A DNA stretch of 64,000 nucleotides from Lineus longissimus (Eukaryota > Nemertea > Pilidiophora > Heteronemertea > Lineidae). Position numbers and translations under genes: made by a program. The notes under the pieces are model-generated. The model worked only from the letters and a program-made list of their open reading frames with translations, was not told the origin of the DNA and did no database searches. Of the stretch, positions 47,173-58,641 are shown one piece after another (positions within the stretch are counted from its first letter, which is position 1; each line of letters begins with the position of its first letter). The stretch lies in contig NC_088309.1 of the NCBI RefSeq assembly GCF_910592395.1, positions 6,078,501 through 6,142,500 of the forward strand. The letters run 5' to 3'.

Positions 47173-49493
47173 GGATCCTTGTCGGTAACGCCCTCAGCGA
47201 GATGACATGGAGGAGGCGTTTTCCTGCAATATAATATTCTAAACGACTTTTTTCACACTTCATGATCAGCGACGAACGCATAATACAGTACAGTGTACTC
47301 CCACAACTGGTTATTAAAGTGCATTACATTTCTCGCAGACGAAAAAGGTCCTATTTTGATATGAAAGGTTCGGTAAACCTTGTTATATTGAAAAGATCTC
47401 AGACTAACACAGCTTGCTAACATCTCTATAGGTGTTTACAACCTAGATTGTCAGAGTCACTGCTGGGAGGCATAAAGCACATTTGAAGGCGCTTTCATTC
47501 AGCGAACAACCGCAAATGTTGAATCATGTCCCCGAGCAAATGAAAAATCATTCGTGTATATTTTGTAATAAATTGATTTCATCATGTTCATTCGACTTCA
47601 AACCGCAATGGTAATAATTAAAGGCCCAGGCCCACTCTGTCAAAATGTGAAAAATTCATATTGTGTAAATACAATGTCATGTACATCCATACTTTACATG
47701 TAGATACCAAGTTTTAGCGATTTTACATTCATAACGCGCCACCGATTTGTGAATTTCTCTTTTCCTGAGCCACCACTTAATAAAAATGAACACGAATGGC
47801 ATTTGTATACCTCTTTAAGGACCAATGTCAGTCAAATACCCAAAATTACTGTTGTTCTCCTTTTTCTGAAAGCTTCTTATGGATCAATGCTGATGACAAA
47901 ATATGTTTGTGGTATATCTGGAAGGCAGAAATTCCTCTAGTTTACGACCTGACGCAAAATGATACTTGAACCAGAAAACTCATCAATATTCAATGTTTAT
48001 ACAAAAATAAAAATTGGACTGGCGCAAAATCTTTTTCTTCCACTTGACAAGCCTTTCCCTGATGTTTGAAAACATTTCTATTTCAAATGCATGCCCCAAA
48101 AGCGACCAATTACTTTTGCCTGACTGGCGCAATTATCAGCAAATTGAAAATATCATTACTTTTATTTGTTGACACTTTCGTCTTTATTGAAGACACTTTT
48201 AGGTCATCATAAAGTGAACTTGATTTGGATGGAAAATTTAAACGATTTTTATGCATGATTTGATTTAAAGGAGGACTAAAGGCCGGAGTTATGGGGTAAA
48301 TTTTGGCCGTCTACATATATATGTGACAGCTACATGTACATGTACGTGGTATCAAAAACAGGGTTTTTACTGGTGGTATCATATGCACATTTATGACCCG
48401 TCTGACCAGCTCAGATTGCCAAACCTCGGCTCCGCCTCGGTTTTGGCCAATCCGCTCCATCCGAGGGGTTTTGGTGAGACAATCACTACCGACAGTGAAG
48501 TTTCAATTTCTATTGTAAAACATCTCTAACTTGTGGTGCCGAGTTTTGAATGCTTTTTGGCTGCTTCCTTATTGTGCACCAACCCAAGCGGTTATATCAG
48601 GATATTTCGCTCAATACATACTCAATCTCTTTAATGAACCATTCGTAAAGATGGAGTCATGTTGTAGACCCTGTTTGCAAGTGGACGCAGAATTTCTTGT
48701 TCGCTATATTGGTGTAAATTCACTTGGGAAGCCTTCAAAGGCGCTTGGCTTCAGACCAACCGTCCCAGCAAATGGATCATCCTTTGCACGGGTGATTCGG
48801 CCTGTTCATTAAAGAACACTAAAGCTTGTCAATACTCATATACCAGACACATTCCGTATATTATATTTCACATATATAGAAGTCATTCGGCCAAAGGCCT
48901 GGCAATAAAGTGTCTAACATGCTGTACAATTTTGAAGAATGAATACCACAGGCATTCATAGTCAGACTTCATAAATTTCAAAAGATTTTTCGATATTTTC
49001 CGACAAGTAGGCGTCGAACGTATATATACGATATATACACATTGAAAGGTGCTCAAACATAACTTCTGTGCAACTGTGCAGCCGCCAAACAAAGAAATAA
49101 TTCATGCACCTTTTGGCAAGGAACTGATCATCATCTTGAAAGAAAGTCATCAGATTTATTACTTTCAACCTGCGGTATACGGCAGTCGTGCTCCTACATT
49201 TTGACCTTGCGTACATATTACGAAGAGCTGCTTTTTTTCATTATTTCACGATGTAAGCAACCATTTCAACCATGTAGCCCATTATAAATGTCAACCCAAT
49301 CGGCCTAACATTACTATTGTCATCTTCACCAGGTCACCAAATAGAAATGATATGACATACAGTTCAGTTAAAGTTATAGGTAATTTTAGGTTTTCCGCCA
49401 TTACTTTTATGACATGTACAACAGTAAAAACCAGTCTTTTCATTTATATAACTGGCCAGGCAGACCAACAAAAAGTTATGCAAATAAACTTCA

Positions 49494-49781
49494 TCATCGC
49501 CAGAAACTACTGGTGTGTGTGTGTCCCTGTGCCCTTCGTTTAACCAGAGTCTTTCCTGGTTCAACACTGGCGGGAACTCCGACTTCTTGCAGGCCAGACA
49601 GGTCTTCGGCGAGGGTCCAGACCAAAGTTGGATCGTAGCGTTGGTATAAGACATAGGAGGAGGCTGCCCCTCCACATTTACCGGGCTGCTGAGGCTCATG
49701 GCCCAACAACTCATTCCTTGCATCGCCATCGATATAAAACGAAGTACCATCACTCGCACTTTTGATGGCATAAAAAACCAT
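49494..49781 (-). CDS. weak candidate: 95-codon open frame
   Basis: ATG at 49781 opens a 95-codon frame with protein-like composition (SASDGTSFYIDGDARNELLG, then YVLYQRYDPTLVWTLAEDL) and a natural stop. A longer frame (141 codons) overlaps on the same strand, so openness alone proves little. The start context is poor, with T at -3. It ends in a CA-rich simple repeat. No domain recognised. It may be a decayed exon. Confidence 0.2.
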   Translation of the reverse strand: MVFYAIKSASDGTSFYIDGDARNELLGHEPQQPGKCGGAASSYVLYQRYDPTLVWTLAEDLSGLQEVGVPASVEPGKTLVKRRAQGHTHTSSFWR

Positions 49782-51746
49782 CCAATCATGTTGCAGTTAA
49801 ATAAGTTGGGTTACAGTTGTTTCCCCGAAGGGCTATTCGATCGGGATCATGACGCATTGCGTAGTTATCCATCCCTACAATAAACTTGCGTCCCGGGACT
49901 CGCAGCCACATTTCAAATCGACGAGCCGTTTTCCCCGGTGGATGAGAGATTAAAGTAAATGTTTGCTGACGAACTATCATCAGATCATAGAAATGTTTTA
50001 ATGCTCCTCAACGATTAGTTTTATTTTGATGAACTGCCGATGTTGTACGGATATAGACGGTTGTCTCCTCTTCTGTAATAATTGTTCCAGAGGCGGCACG
50101 GTCTACATGTATATCATTGGAACTGATACCCCGGGATGCGATTGAAGGCGATGAGGTAAGTTTTACTGTCCTAATTTAGAGCGGCTTCCTTTCTTTATTT
50201 TCAAAATTTCTATATAATTTTTGTACAAGGATGTACACGCAATCCGCTGAAAATGACTGACCCGTTTGAGGACATCACCCTTGCAGCAAACGGGAAAACC
50301 TGCGGGGCCTCTCACACGTCCCCAGTGACTATCGTTCACGGGCGAAGAATCTCTTCTGAATTGAAAGCCATTTGGTGAAATTTCAAGAGGTTCGGCCACG
50401 TTGATGGCATGCATGACAGAAGATAAGTAAATACTTCAAGGCCTATGTATGAGCCTTTGTATCCATGGGATGGGCGAACTATCAATTCAACGACGATTCA
50501 TTCATTTGATTTAATAAGGTTTTGGAATGTACTGGTTTTGGAGAAATCCGTTTCCACCTCGGTGCCCAATCGGGTAACAGTGGTCATGGACCTTCGTAGA
50601 TTCGCAAGAATCGTCAAACATAGAGGGATGGATTGCATATGTTCATCCCTCAATTTTATCAGTCACGAAAAACCCGGCCGGGTCCGTCGTTACCGGGAAT
50701 TCATTCCCAAATCGAGAGACGACACCGCGGTTTGTATGATGAGGTTGGAGGTTATACCAGTTATTAAGTACATATAAGCCAAATGTTGATTTAAATATAA
50801 GTGCCATTTGTCCTACAAGATATCATCACGAAAAGTAAACCATCGTCTTTACTCGATTTTCGTCAACTTTGCTGAAAGCATTGAGTAACAATGAGACATT
50901 ACTTCGCCAACAATATTGAACGTGACACCGACACATACTTGAAGAAATATTCTCTACCCAATTGTTTATTTGCGTGTTCTTTTTTGTGTAAATGTACATA
51001 AAGACTACTTTTATTACACTTTTTCTTTCTTAACTTTACATTTATTCGATGACATGTAGACATATCGTGTTGCGGCGGTAACTGTTTTAAAGAATGTTGT
51101 CAACATACGTGTGTACATGTACGCATGTAAGGTCGCCTCTCCTATTTCAATATGATTGGGACACCCGAATATAAACATGGGCCATGTAGTGCGAATATGC
51201 ATTGTTGTACATTATGGAGAAAGAAGATTTGTTGCAGTTGATATATGTATTATGTACTGCAACACAACGTATGGTGTACGCATGTTGGAGGTCCAGACGC
51301 CATTTAATTACTGCTGCGTTTGGCTGTCGAAAGCATATGCGGGGAGCAAATATTATATTGCGCAGCGCAGTAAACTGGTCCCAGCTGATGAGATGAATTT
51401 TAAAGTGGATTTAGTAAGGATTAAACAGTCATCGAACGTCATCAATTTGACTTTTAGTCTGGTGGTTTTTCGTCTGTGACTGTCTATGAGAAATCAACTG
51501 CTTGGGCTTGCACATGGCGTTACATAGAACTACACGATATTCAAAGGTATTTGGTATTCGGTATACTAGCAAAACCATATATTTGTGTACGCGTTTATGG
51601 TGTATCGGTACAGTTTACGCCTATGAAACGGCTATTGGAACGAATACGTTGTAACGTGTTGCGAATACCGTCTATCATGTACATGGTAGCTGTATGTAAA
51701 CCCAGCCTAAGGCCGAATTTACTGTCACCCCCATGGAGCTGTTCGT

Positions 51747-51763
51747 GGGGGGGGGGGGGGGGG
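51747..51763 (+). repeat. poly(G) tract, 17 G
   Basis: An uninterrupted G run following 'gttcgt'. Confidence 0.9.
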
Positions 51764-54145
51764 TCAATGTCATGAAGATTAGCCCTGGTAATCCTTTGAT
51801 ACCACAGCAGAACAATTGGAATCCAAGGCCTATTATAGATGCTAACGGACGTTGATTAATTAAGACAATAAACCGCTATAAACTTGAATCCTTCTAACTG
51901 CGAGGTTGGGGCAATTAACGTAATGACACTTTAAGTCCTTATAAATGTTTATACTATAGTTGAAATGCAAGCTGGTCGCGATTCGAGATACATTACTGTG
52001 TGAGCAAAAATATATAAATACCTCATAAATTTTTGTTGTAAGGCATGAAAACAGTCATTCATCAATTAGTCTTTCCTGTGATTTTGAAATTTATTTGCAT
52101 GTTCAAGCCGAGGCATTAATAACCCGTTTGTTATATTATTCTTTTTGACTTTTCATATGCCATGCGCACCCTGTTGGCCATAATTACATGTAAAGTCCAA
52201 GAAAATGGAATAAGGCCCAAAACCTGAATACAAGTCCAATATAATAGAAACCATTTCTCATTTATTTGGTATCATCCAAAATCTTATACAAACTGATATG
52301 GTGTAATTATACATATTTTCATGAATGAATGCCTTATTTATTCACAAGAAAAGTCGTGTGATATTTGCCCAAAAGTCTAAACGCCTCTTCGCCACTGTAA
52401 AATGAAATACTAGACCTCACAGGCAAGTTATGACCTGATAATGGTGGTATGACTTTATGGGGCAGTTAATCATGCTTTGTATGCATGGGAGACCAGAAGA
52501 CTAAGTTTTATTTTGAAATTCCTCCTTTGTGTACGTGTTTGTCCATATTTCTCTATTTGCACGGGTGGTTGGAATTGGGACAGCGCATTTCTGACCCAGC
52601 ATGGGGTCATGTCAGTTCAGTTCAAGAGTTAAATCGCAGATGGCGTCCATGCTATGTAGGATTCTTACCATGTGTACGCGTACGATGCAATTCTTGTATC
52701 AGAGGCGTACGCACTGCATTGACATCCCTTCTCACGACTTCCAAGAAAATCCTGTGTCACGGGTTGTCTAAGTCTTCAATGGGAACTTTTCCCCCACTAA
52801 TGGGCAATTTCACGATGTTGTTGGGTTAAATTCAACCGTCAAAAAGCCCACGCCGTAATCTAGAATATAGACTCATCACATCGTCGATCGTCGTCGATCG
52901 TCGTCATCCGGTTTCTTGTCGTCATTTCCCATGTAGAAAGGGGTATACACACCCGTGTCCCGGAAAAAGCCGGCAAAGGGTGCCTTTCGACAAAACGGCG
53001 AGCCGTGCGGGTGCTTTGCCTGCAAAAGCACCTGGAATTGCGAAATCAGCCGACTGCTGCATTAACAACTTAACTACAATCACAGCATTGGCACCAAAAA
53101 AACGTGAAAAGCTCCAATTTGAAACAAAAATTGCCGGTCGATTTGCAAATCTGCACTGTCACCGGGCATCACCCACTGAAGGGGGTGTGGATTGAAGCTA
53201 TACTTACGCCCAGCATGAAGCTATGTTAGCGTCATGTTTATGTTAGCATCATGCTGCCAGCGTCTGCCCACTGTAAGCGTACTATTAAAACTTCCATGGA
53301 CACAGAATGTGCATACCCCTTCTTTGGCATAGCCTACCCAGCTTTGTTTTTTATGCTTAAACAACCCAAGCAAATATATGAGAATTTGTTCACAGCATCT
53401 TGTCATAACTCAGAGTAACCAGACTCTAAGGTCATAATAATCGGATTATGACACTACAACATGTAAAACTTTTGTTGCAATATTTAGTCCAAATGACAAG
53501 ACTTTTTTTACAGTAACTGCTGGTAAACTATCTTTTTTCCGATAATCGATGACCACTGAGGATGACAATGGTGGCACAACATTGATACGTATGGTCCATC
53601 CGTGAACCACATGAGTTTATTTACAGATGCATTTATTCTGTTTCAACAGCAAGCCATGTGGAAGCATCATCAGAATATGCCGTATACTTTATTAAAGAGA
53701 TATCGATTGATTTCAGCATTGAGGCCGAATGGTCGCACCAGTTGGCGCAGAAGTGTCGACACATACGTAGGGCTTTACTGCGCTTTTGCATATGAAAGCG
53801 AAGCCATTGACGGGTTCAGAATGCATGACCGCAGTGGGCATTGAGTGGCCAGGCGGATGTAAAACACACTGTGTACAATACAGTAGGGGAACACCCAGTT
53901 TAAGCCAGTTGTGTTCAAGCTTATATTCATGTATTTGGCCTGAACAAGGTTGACCCTTTGTGTGATAAAAGGGTCTGGTTACACCCTATTGAACGCCTGA
54001 AGAGGACGAGGACAGAACAGGGAGGTGTACAAGTGTCTTTTCGTGGGGATATCATGACGCCGAGATTGGATTCTTACTGACATTCTACACATGAGGTTCC
54101 AGTTGTGATTCTGACAGTTACAGTATATTATAGACAATTTCTAAA

Positions 54146-55876
54146 ATGGAAACCACCCCTCTTGGAAATAGTGCCCTTGCTTTGGCGCGGTGTCGTGTTC
54201 TGTACATTGGGACTGCCTTACCCACAGAGACTTCTGAAGGGAGCGAAGCAGTGCAGAAACCTCTGCGTGAACGGTATAATAAGGATGGTAAGCTAGAAGG
54301 AATAGATTCCCGTCTCATCGTCTACACAGATGGAATCCAGCTTCAGTTTATTGAGGATGCGAAAACTGTCATATGGTTCCCTATCCTGTCTTTACATGTA
54401 TGTGCTGCTGTAAAATGCGTCAAGATCATAAACGCCGCAACTGGCGGCCAAGGACACAATTTCGTCCCCCTTGACACTATCTCGCCTGAACTGAAGGATG
54501 TAAGTCCACCCATATTTTCGATGATAACCCGTAGGGTGCGAGGGATCAAAATCCTTGAATGTCATAGTTTTATTTGCAAGTCCGATGCAGCAGCAATGGC
54601 CCTTGTTCAGTGCTGCACGCACGCGTATGAGACCAAAGATATTGACGGGAAGCCGTTAGATGAGGATGGCCTGAACACCACGTCCATGACGGAGCAAGGG
54701 GAGCATGGGTACAAATCATGGGTCAACGCATCGCAGTATAAGGAAGTACCCACAGTGCCTGGAGGTTACTATGTCGGTGATGGAGAAATTCTTGTAAAGA
54801 ACTATGGTATCTGGACTAACTCTACGAAGATTGCTTCAATGAAAAGGGCTCAGACGTTAGGTCCGAGTCACATGGCTCGCGGGGCCCCGATGGGTGCTTT
54901 GAGGTCCCCAGTTCCTCAACTTGATGAAAAATTGGCGAGAGGAAATGCGAGGATTGCGTACGTTCCTGCCTCCATGATACGAAACGTCAACAGGCAAACT
55001 GGTGCAGGGACTATCGACGCCAGTACTCTAAACAAGTACCTTCGGAGGCAGAGTCCAGTGAGAGCACCAGAAGATGACACCAAATCGTTCTACATGTATC
55101 CTCAGGATAAGCCACGAATATCCTACTGGCAATCATCTATGCCGATGACAAGATTCCCGAAGTCACCCGTACCTTCGCCGGATTACGACCATCCAAATAA
55201 CCAGTTCACTTACCCGCCCCAGAGATTACCAAGTACGCCAGAGTATTATACGACAAGTCCAGACCCGAGCTACCCCCCTAATCGCCGAGATAAGTCACCT
55301 CCACAGCGATTACAAGAGAACGGAGTGCGGCCACAAAGCGGCCTTGGAGTGCCGACAGGACAGCGCGAGGGACCACGACACTCTGATGGCCGTCCTCTCA
55401 CCCCACCACCAGCACGTGTACAACGCGAGGGGCCTCGGCACTCCGACGGCCGCCCTCTCACCCCGCCACCGAGACCTACACAACCAAGGCATTCTGATGG
55501 TCGCCCTCACACCCCACCTCCGGATTACGACATCGAGGAGCACTTTGAAGGATACTGGCACGGCTACAGTGAACGATTTCAGAAATCGAACCTCAACGAC
55601 CTGATGAAAAAACGCGCCAGTCAGGCACTGGACGAACGGGTCCATGAAGAGTTCGTTTTGAAAAATGGCGCCCCGAAAGAACCGGATTTTAAACCAAGAG
55701 GGACAAAATCTGCGAGTAAAATCTTTTCAAATGAGAGGGCTTTTTCAAGATCAATTCAAATGGAAATGGACGCGAGACCCGGGGCTAATAAGATGTCTGC
55801 ATATGACCTCTTGGGTAATGACAAAGACGGGAAACCTTACGAAGACTTAGATTCAACTCTTGGATATCTCCCATAG
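54146..55876 (+). CDS. intronless PTB-domain protein with Pro-rich tail (576 aa)
   Basis: A single 576-codon open frame starts at ATG with A at -3 and G at +4. Residues about 14-170 fit a PTB/PID domain: RCRVLYIGTALPT, RLIVYTDGIQLQFIED, VIWFPILSLHVCAAVKCV, PPIFSMITRRVRGIKILE, then CHSFICKSDAAAMALVQCC as the last strand and helix. This is the most canonical of the three PTB-like genes. The middle has WVNASQYKEVP and Tyr-rich Pro segments. Residues about 407-460 repeat PRHSDGRPLTPPP three times. The C-terminus (HEEFVLKNGAPKEPDFKPRG, NKMSAYDLLGNDKDGKPYED) is less repetitive and may be conserved. It is probably a cytoplasmic adaptor, by domain logic only. The family is not one I can name. Same strand and intronless like the genes at 26861 and 42338. 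Confidence 0.9.
   Translation: METTPLGNSALALARCRVLYIGTALPTETSEGSEAVQKPLRERYNKDGKLEGIDSRLIVYTDGIQLQFIEDAKTVIWFPILSLHVCAAVKCVKIINAATGGQGHNFVPLDTISPELKDVSPPIFSMITRRVRGIKILECHSFICKSDAAAMALVQCCTHAYETKDIDGKPLDEDGLNTTSMTEQGEHGYKSWVNASQYKEVPTVPGGYYVGDGEILVKNYGIWTNSTKIASMKRAQTLGPSHMARGAPMGALRSPVPQLDEKLARGNARIAYVPASMIRNVNRQTGAGTIDASTLNKYLRRQSPVRAPEDDTKSFYMYPQDKPRISYWQSSMPMTRFPKSPVPSPDYDHPNNQFTYPPQRLPSTPEYYTTSPDPSYPPNRRDKSPPQRLQENGVRPQSGLGVPTGQREGPRHSDGRPLTPPPARVQREGPRHSDGRPLTPPPRPTQPRHSDGRPHTPPPDYDIEEHFEGYWHGYSERFQKSNLNDLMKKRASQALDERVHEEFVLKNGAPKEPDFKPRGTKSASKIFSNERAFSRSIQMEMDARPGANKMSAYDLLGNDKDGKPYEDLDSTLGYLP
55366..55521 (+). repeat. three-copy Pro-rich repeat in the third PTB gene
   Basis: The peptide PRHSDGRP(L/H)TPPP occurs three times, the first two preceded by QREG and the third by TQ. 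The nucleotide units are about 60 bp then 51 bp apart. Each copy offers an SDGRPxTPPP phosphosite or SH3/WW-type ligand. Confidence 0.88.
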
Positions 55877-56976
55877 TGTGTGGCTGCCATCTGAATATTT
55901 TTTTCATCAAAATGTGGGAATCTAGGAAAGGGGACCAAAGAACAATCATTGTATGTATGTGATCAAGAGTGCTGTCCTTCATCAGACGTCGTCACGACTT
56001 AGAGATGTTGCACTTACTTCCTCCTAGCCCTGCCATTGATTCACTCTTGTCATTTCTTGTTCTCTTGGGGTGTTTGGATGGGGAGGGGAGGGGTAAGTGC
56101 GCTGTGTCAATTACTCAAAGTCCAAATCAACTCTTAGGCTGTGATCCACGCATTGCTATGCCACATTCAAATCGTGATGACGCCTGGAAAATGTTGCCGC
56201 AGCGCCCGGCATTCAAAGATTTGCCAAAAGACCCGTACTGTTTTCATATACGTTATATTAAACAACCGTTAGTCTCGAAGTTACAGGTTCAAGAACTGTT
56301 GATGGGTGAGGATATTCAAGAGAGATTCAGATTCCGATCCGCAAAGGAAACAAGGTGATTTTTTATCTGCCTGACGCCATCAATTGAAATTGATTGTTTT
56401 TGTTACCGGTGCATTATTTTCATGGGCATACGAAACATTCAAGGCACACTGCTTCATTGCAGTTCTGACGACAGCCAACGCAATATCCGTCGTCAAAATT
56501 CCAATTCGTTTCGTTCTCGGATCATATTTTGAACCTCTCTATTTCTTGCCGTACAACAAGAGTACCAAAAAAAATGGTACAAGATATGATACATTATTGT
56601 ACTATTAATCATTTTGTAACCAAAATCACGTAGCTGTACTTTGGATATATCTTGGCAGCCAGTTTCTGCTCTCGATCCACATACTTCTGTATATAATTTT
56701 CTCTAACCATGATAACTTTTGTAAATATTGCTACATGTATATGAGGTTAATTGTGCTCTGGCAGCAGTTTCCTCTTATTACTGTAAACGTTTCTCTGAGC
56801 TGTTCATCACAAATATATAAAATCGTGTCGACATTACGTGTACACGTGAGACTTCGGAGTATGCATTTTTGGTGTCTATTGTAATATTGTTTCCACAAGT
56901 CATACTATGTTTATATGATCGAAAACTCACATGTACATGTCGTGCCCATGTCAACATATCGTGCAAGTTGACAATA

Positions 56977-57061
56977 GGCAGGTTTCGCAAACCGTACGAA
57001 CTAGGTAGTACGAAGGTCTGTGGTGTCATAAAGTCCTGTTAAGTGACTCGTAATACGGGTG
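56977..57061 (+). repeat. dispersed repeat B, copy 2
   Basis: Partner of 5846-5935, with shared 'ggcaggtttcgcaa' and 'ctgtggtgtcat.aa.tcctg' blocks in the same order. Confidence 0.55.
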
Positions 57062-57748
57062 TGAGTTTTGAACTTGCCGAAAGTCTCTATTTTTCATCCG
57101 ATATCTTGATGTAAGTGCGAAATAGGTTAGACATTCCGTGATTGAATGTGACTAATACCATCCCTCTTAGAATATTCTATTCATCCATTCAATTCTCTTT
57201 GAAAGGCTGGATATGTATTTACTTAAGTACATGTTTTTCCATTTAAACAGCTCTTTTCCAGGCATTTTGATAGTCGGTGTATTTTCTAAGCTTGATAGAA
57301 ATTAAGACAACGTTTAAGTTTACCACTCTGGGTTCGACGGAGCTTACTGTGTAAGTTTCCCTAAGCCGTCCATCACTAAGTTGGTGACTCACTGGAAATA
57401 CATGGGATCAATTCGTATTATCATAAATACGCAATTTTGCCTTCTCTGATCGGATATTTCATACGATAAATTTGGCAAATATTTTGGGCCTACTGTGGTT
57501 TTATTGGGTCCGTATTTAAACCGCCAAATGGTAAACCAATTTGTTAGCATGTACAGTCATGACTGTGTGATTATCAAGGTTAAGTGTTGTGTATTAGAAT
57601 ATGTTTGAGACAATCTTTTCAAGTGTGAAATACATACATGTTAGAATGGTGTGGTTTCACTCAACTCTTGCTTTGGTGAAGCATAGCTAATTGTCCCTGA
57701 TATTTACATGTCATGGCGATCAAGTTATTGTCCCTCACGTAGTTTCTT

Positions 57749-57865
57749 AAAGGAGTACGCCGTTCGTATTACATGTAACTGGTGGCTCAGGAAAATAGAA
57801 ATGCAGTCATACGCAATACCGTAGTGCTGTTATGCATGCAAATTTGTTGAAACTTGTATTTATAA
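57749..57865 (+). repeat. dispersed repeat, copy 2 (partner near 118)
   Basis: It starts 'aaaggagtacgcc' and continues through 'actggtggctcag', 'gcaataccgtagtgc' and 'gcaaatttgttgaaacttg', parallel to 118-235. Confidence 0.6.
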
Positions 57866-58518
57866 TATCATCTGCAGCTGTCAACCCAACGGTTTTGGTG
57901 ACGTACATGTAATATTCATTTCGTACATGAATACACAAGAAATTAATTCTCGGTATACGCAATCGGAAATTTTCAAATTAAAATACAAATTTCGAATTTT
58001 TAACGAACGGTGTAGACCCTAAAAGCACAAACAGTTGTGACATGAACACCAATGTAATCGTTCATTGGATCAGTAAATATGTTATATTGATGTACTCATG
58101 CCTTGTGTAACGGGATTTATTGTCCAACTGTAATTTATTGCGTTCCGTATAAAATGCAGGAAGACGAGTCACTTGATTTTCTCCTGGTGACGAAACAGTT
58201 ACTTCGTACAGGAATCCATTTGTATATGTATTGTATATGTAAAGAAATATATCAGTTAAATAGTTTCATGCCAAAATCTCGTGATATGCCAATGTGTGGT
58301 TATAATGATTGTAACCGTCCAAAGTCAATAATTCTATTTTTGTGGACAAACCCGTATATTTGCAAATGTTGTTCGTAGTTGTATCATATCTTTCTCTAAT
58401 GAAAATATTACAGTTAAATATAAAAATATTTACGATGAATTTACTCGTGCCATATTAATCAATTTTATCATTTTGCAGACATTATCAATTTTACGGTGGC
58501 TGGGAACGGACGTCACAT

Positions 58519-58641
58519 TATTATTTTTTTTAACATGAAAAAAAAATTATCGATCGATGGATTTATCATATCGATCGATGGAGATGATAAGTCCATCGAT
58601 TTGATATATTTCGGGAAAAAAAATTCATGTTAAAAATAAAT
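58519..58641. repeat. imperfect 123-bp inverted repeat with ATCGAT cores
   Basis: The outer arms 'ttattttttttaacatgaa' and 'ttcatgttaaaaataaa' are complementary. Inside, 'atcgatcgatgg' occurs twice and 'ccatcgat' once on the right, giving a hairpin with alternative pairings. It could be a very small MITE or a structured regulatory sequence. Confidence 0.65.

Larger units (their letters stand above)
44486..54145. other. spacer between the second and third PTB-like genes
   Basis: About 9.7 kb with no confident gene. It contains a small palindromic repeat at 45219-45272, an inverted-repeat element at 46963-47172, G tracts at 47092 and 51747, a weak minus-strand open frame at 49494-49781, and a short 'gtcgatcgtc' repeat near 52884. 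Other frames of about 110 codons are expected by chance. Confidence 0.4.
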
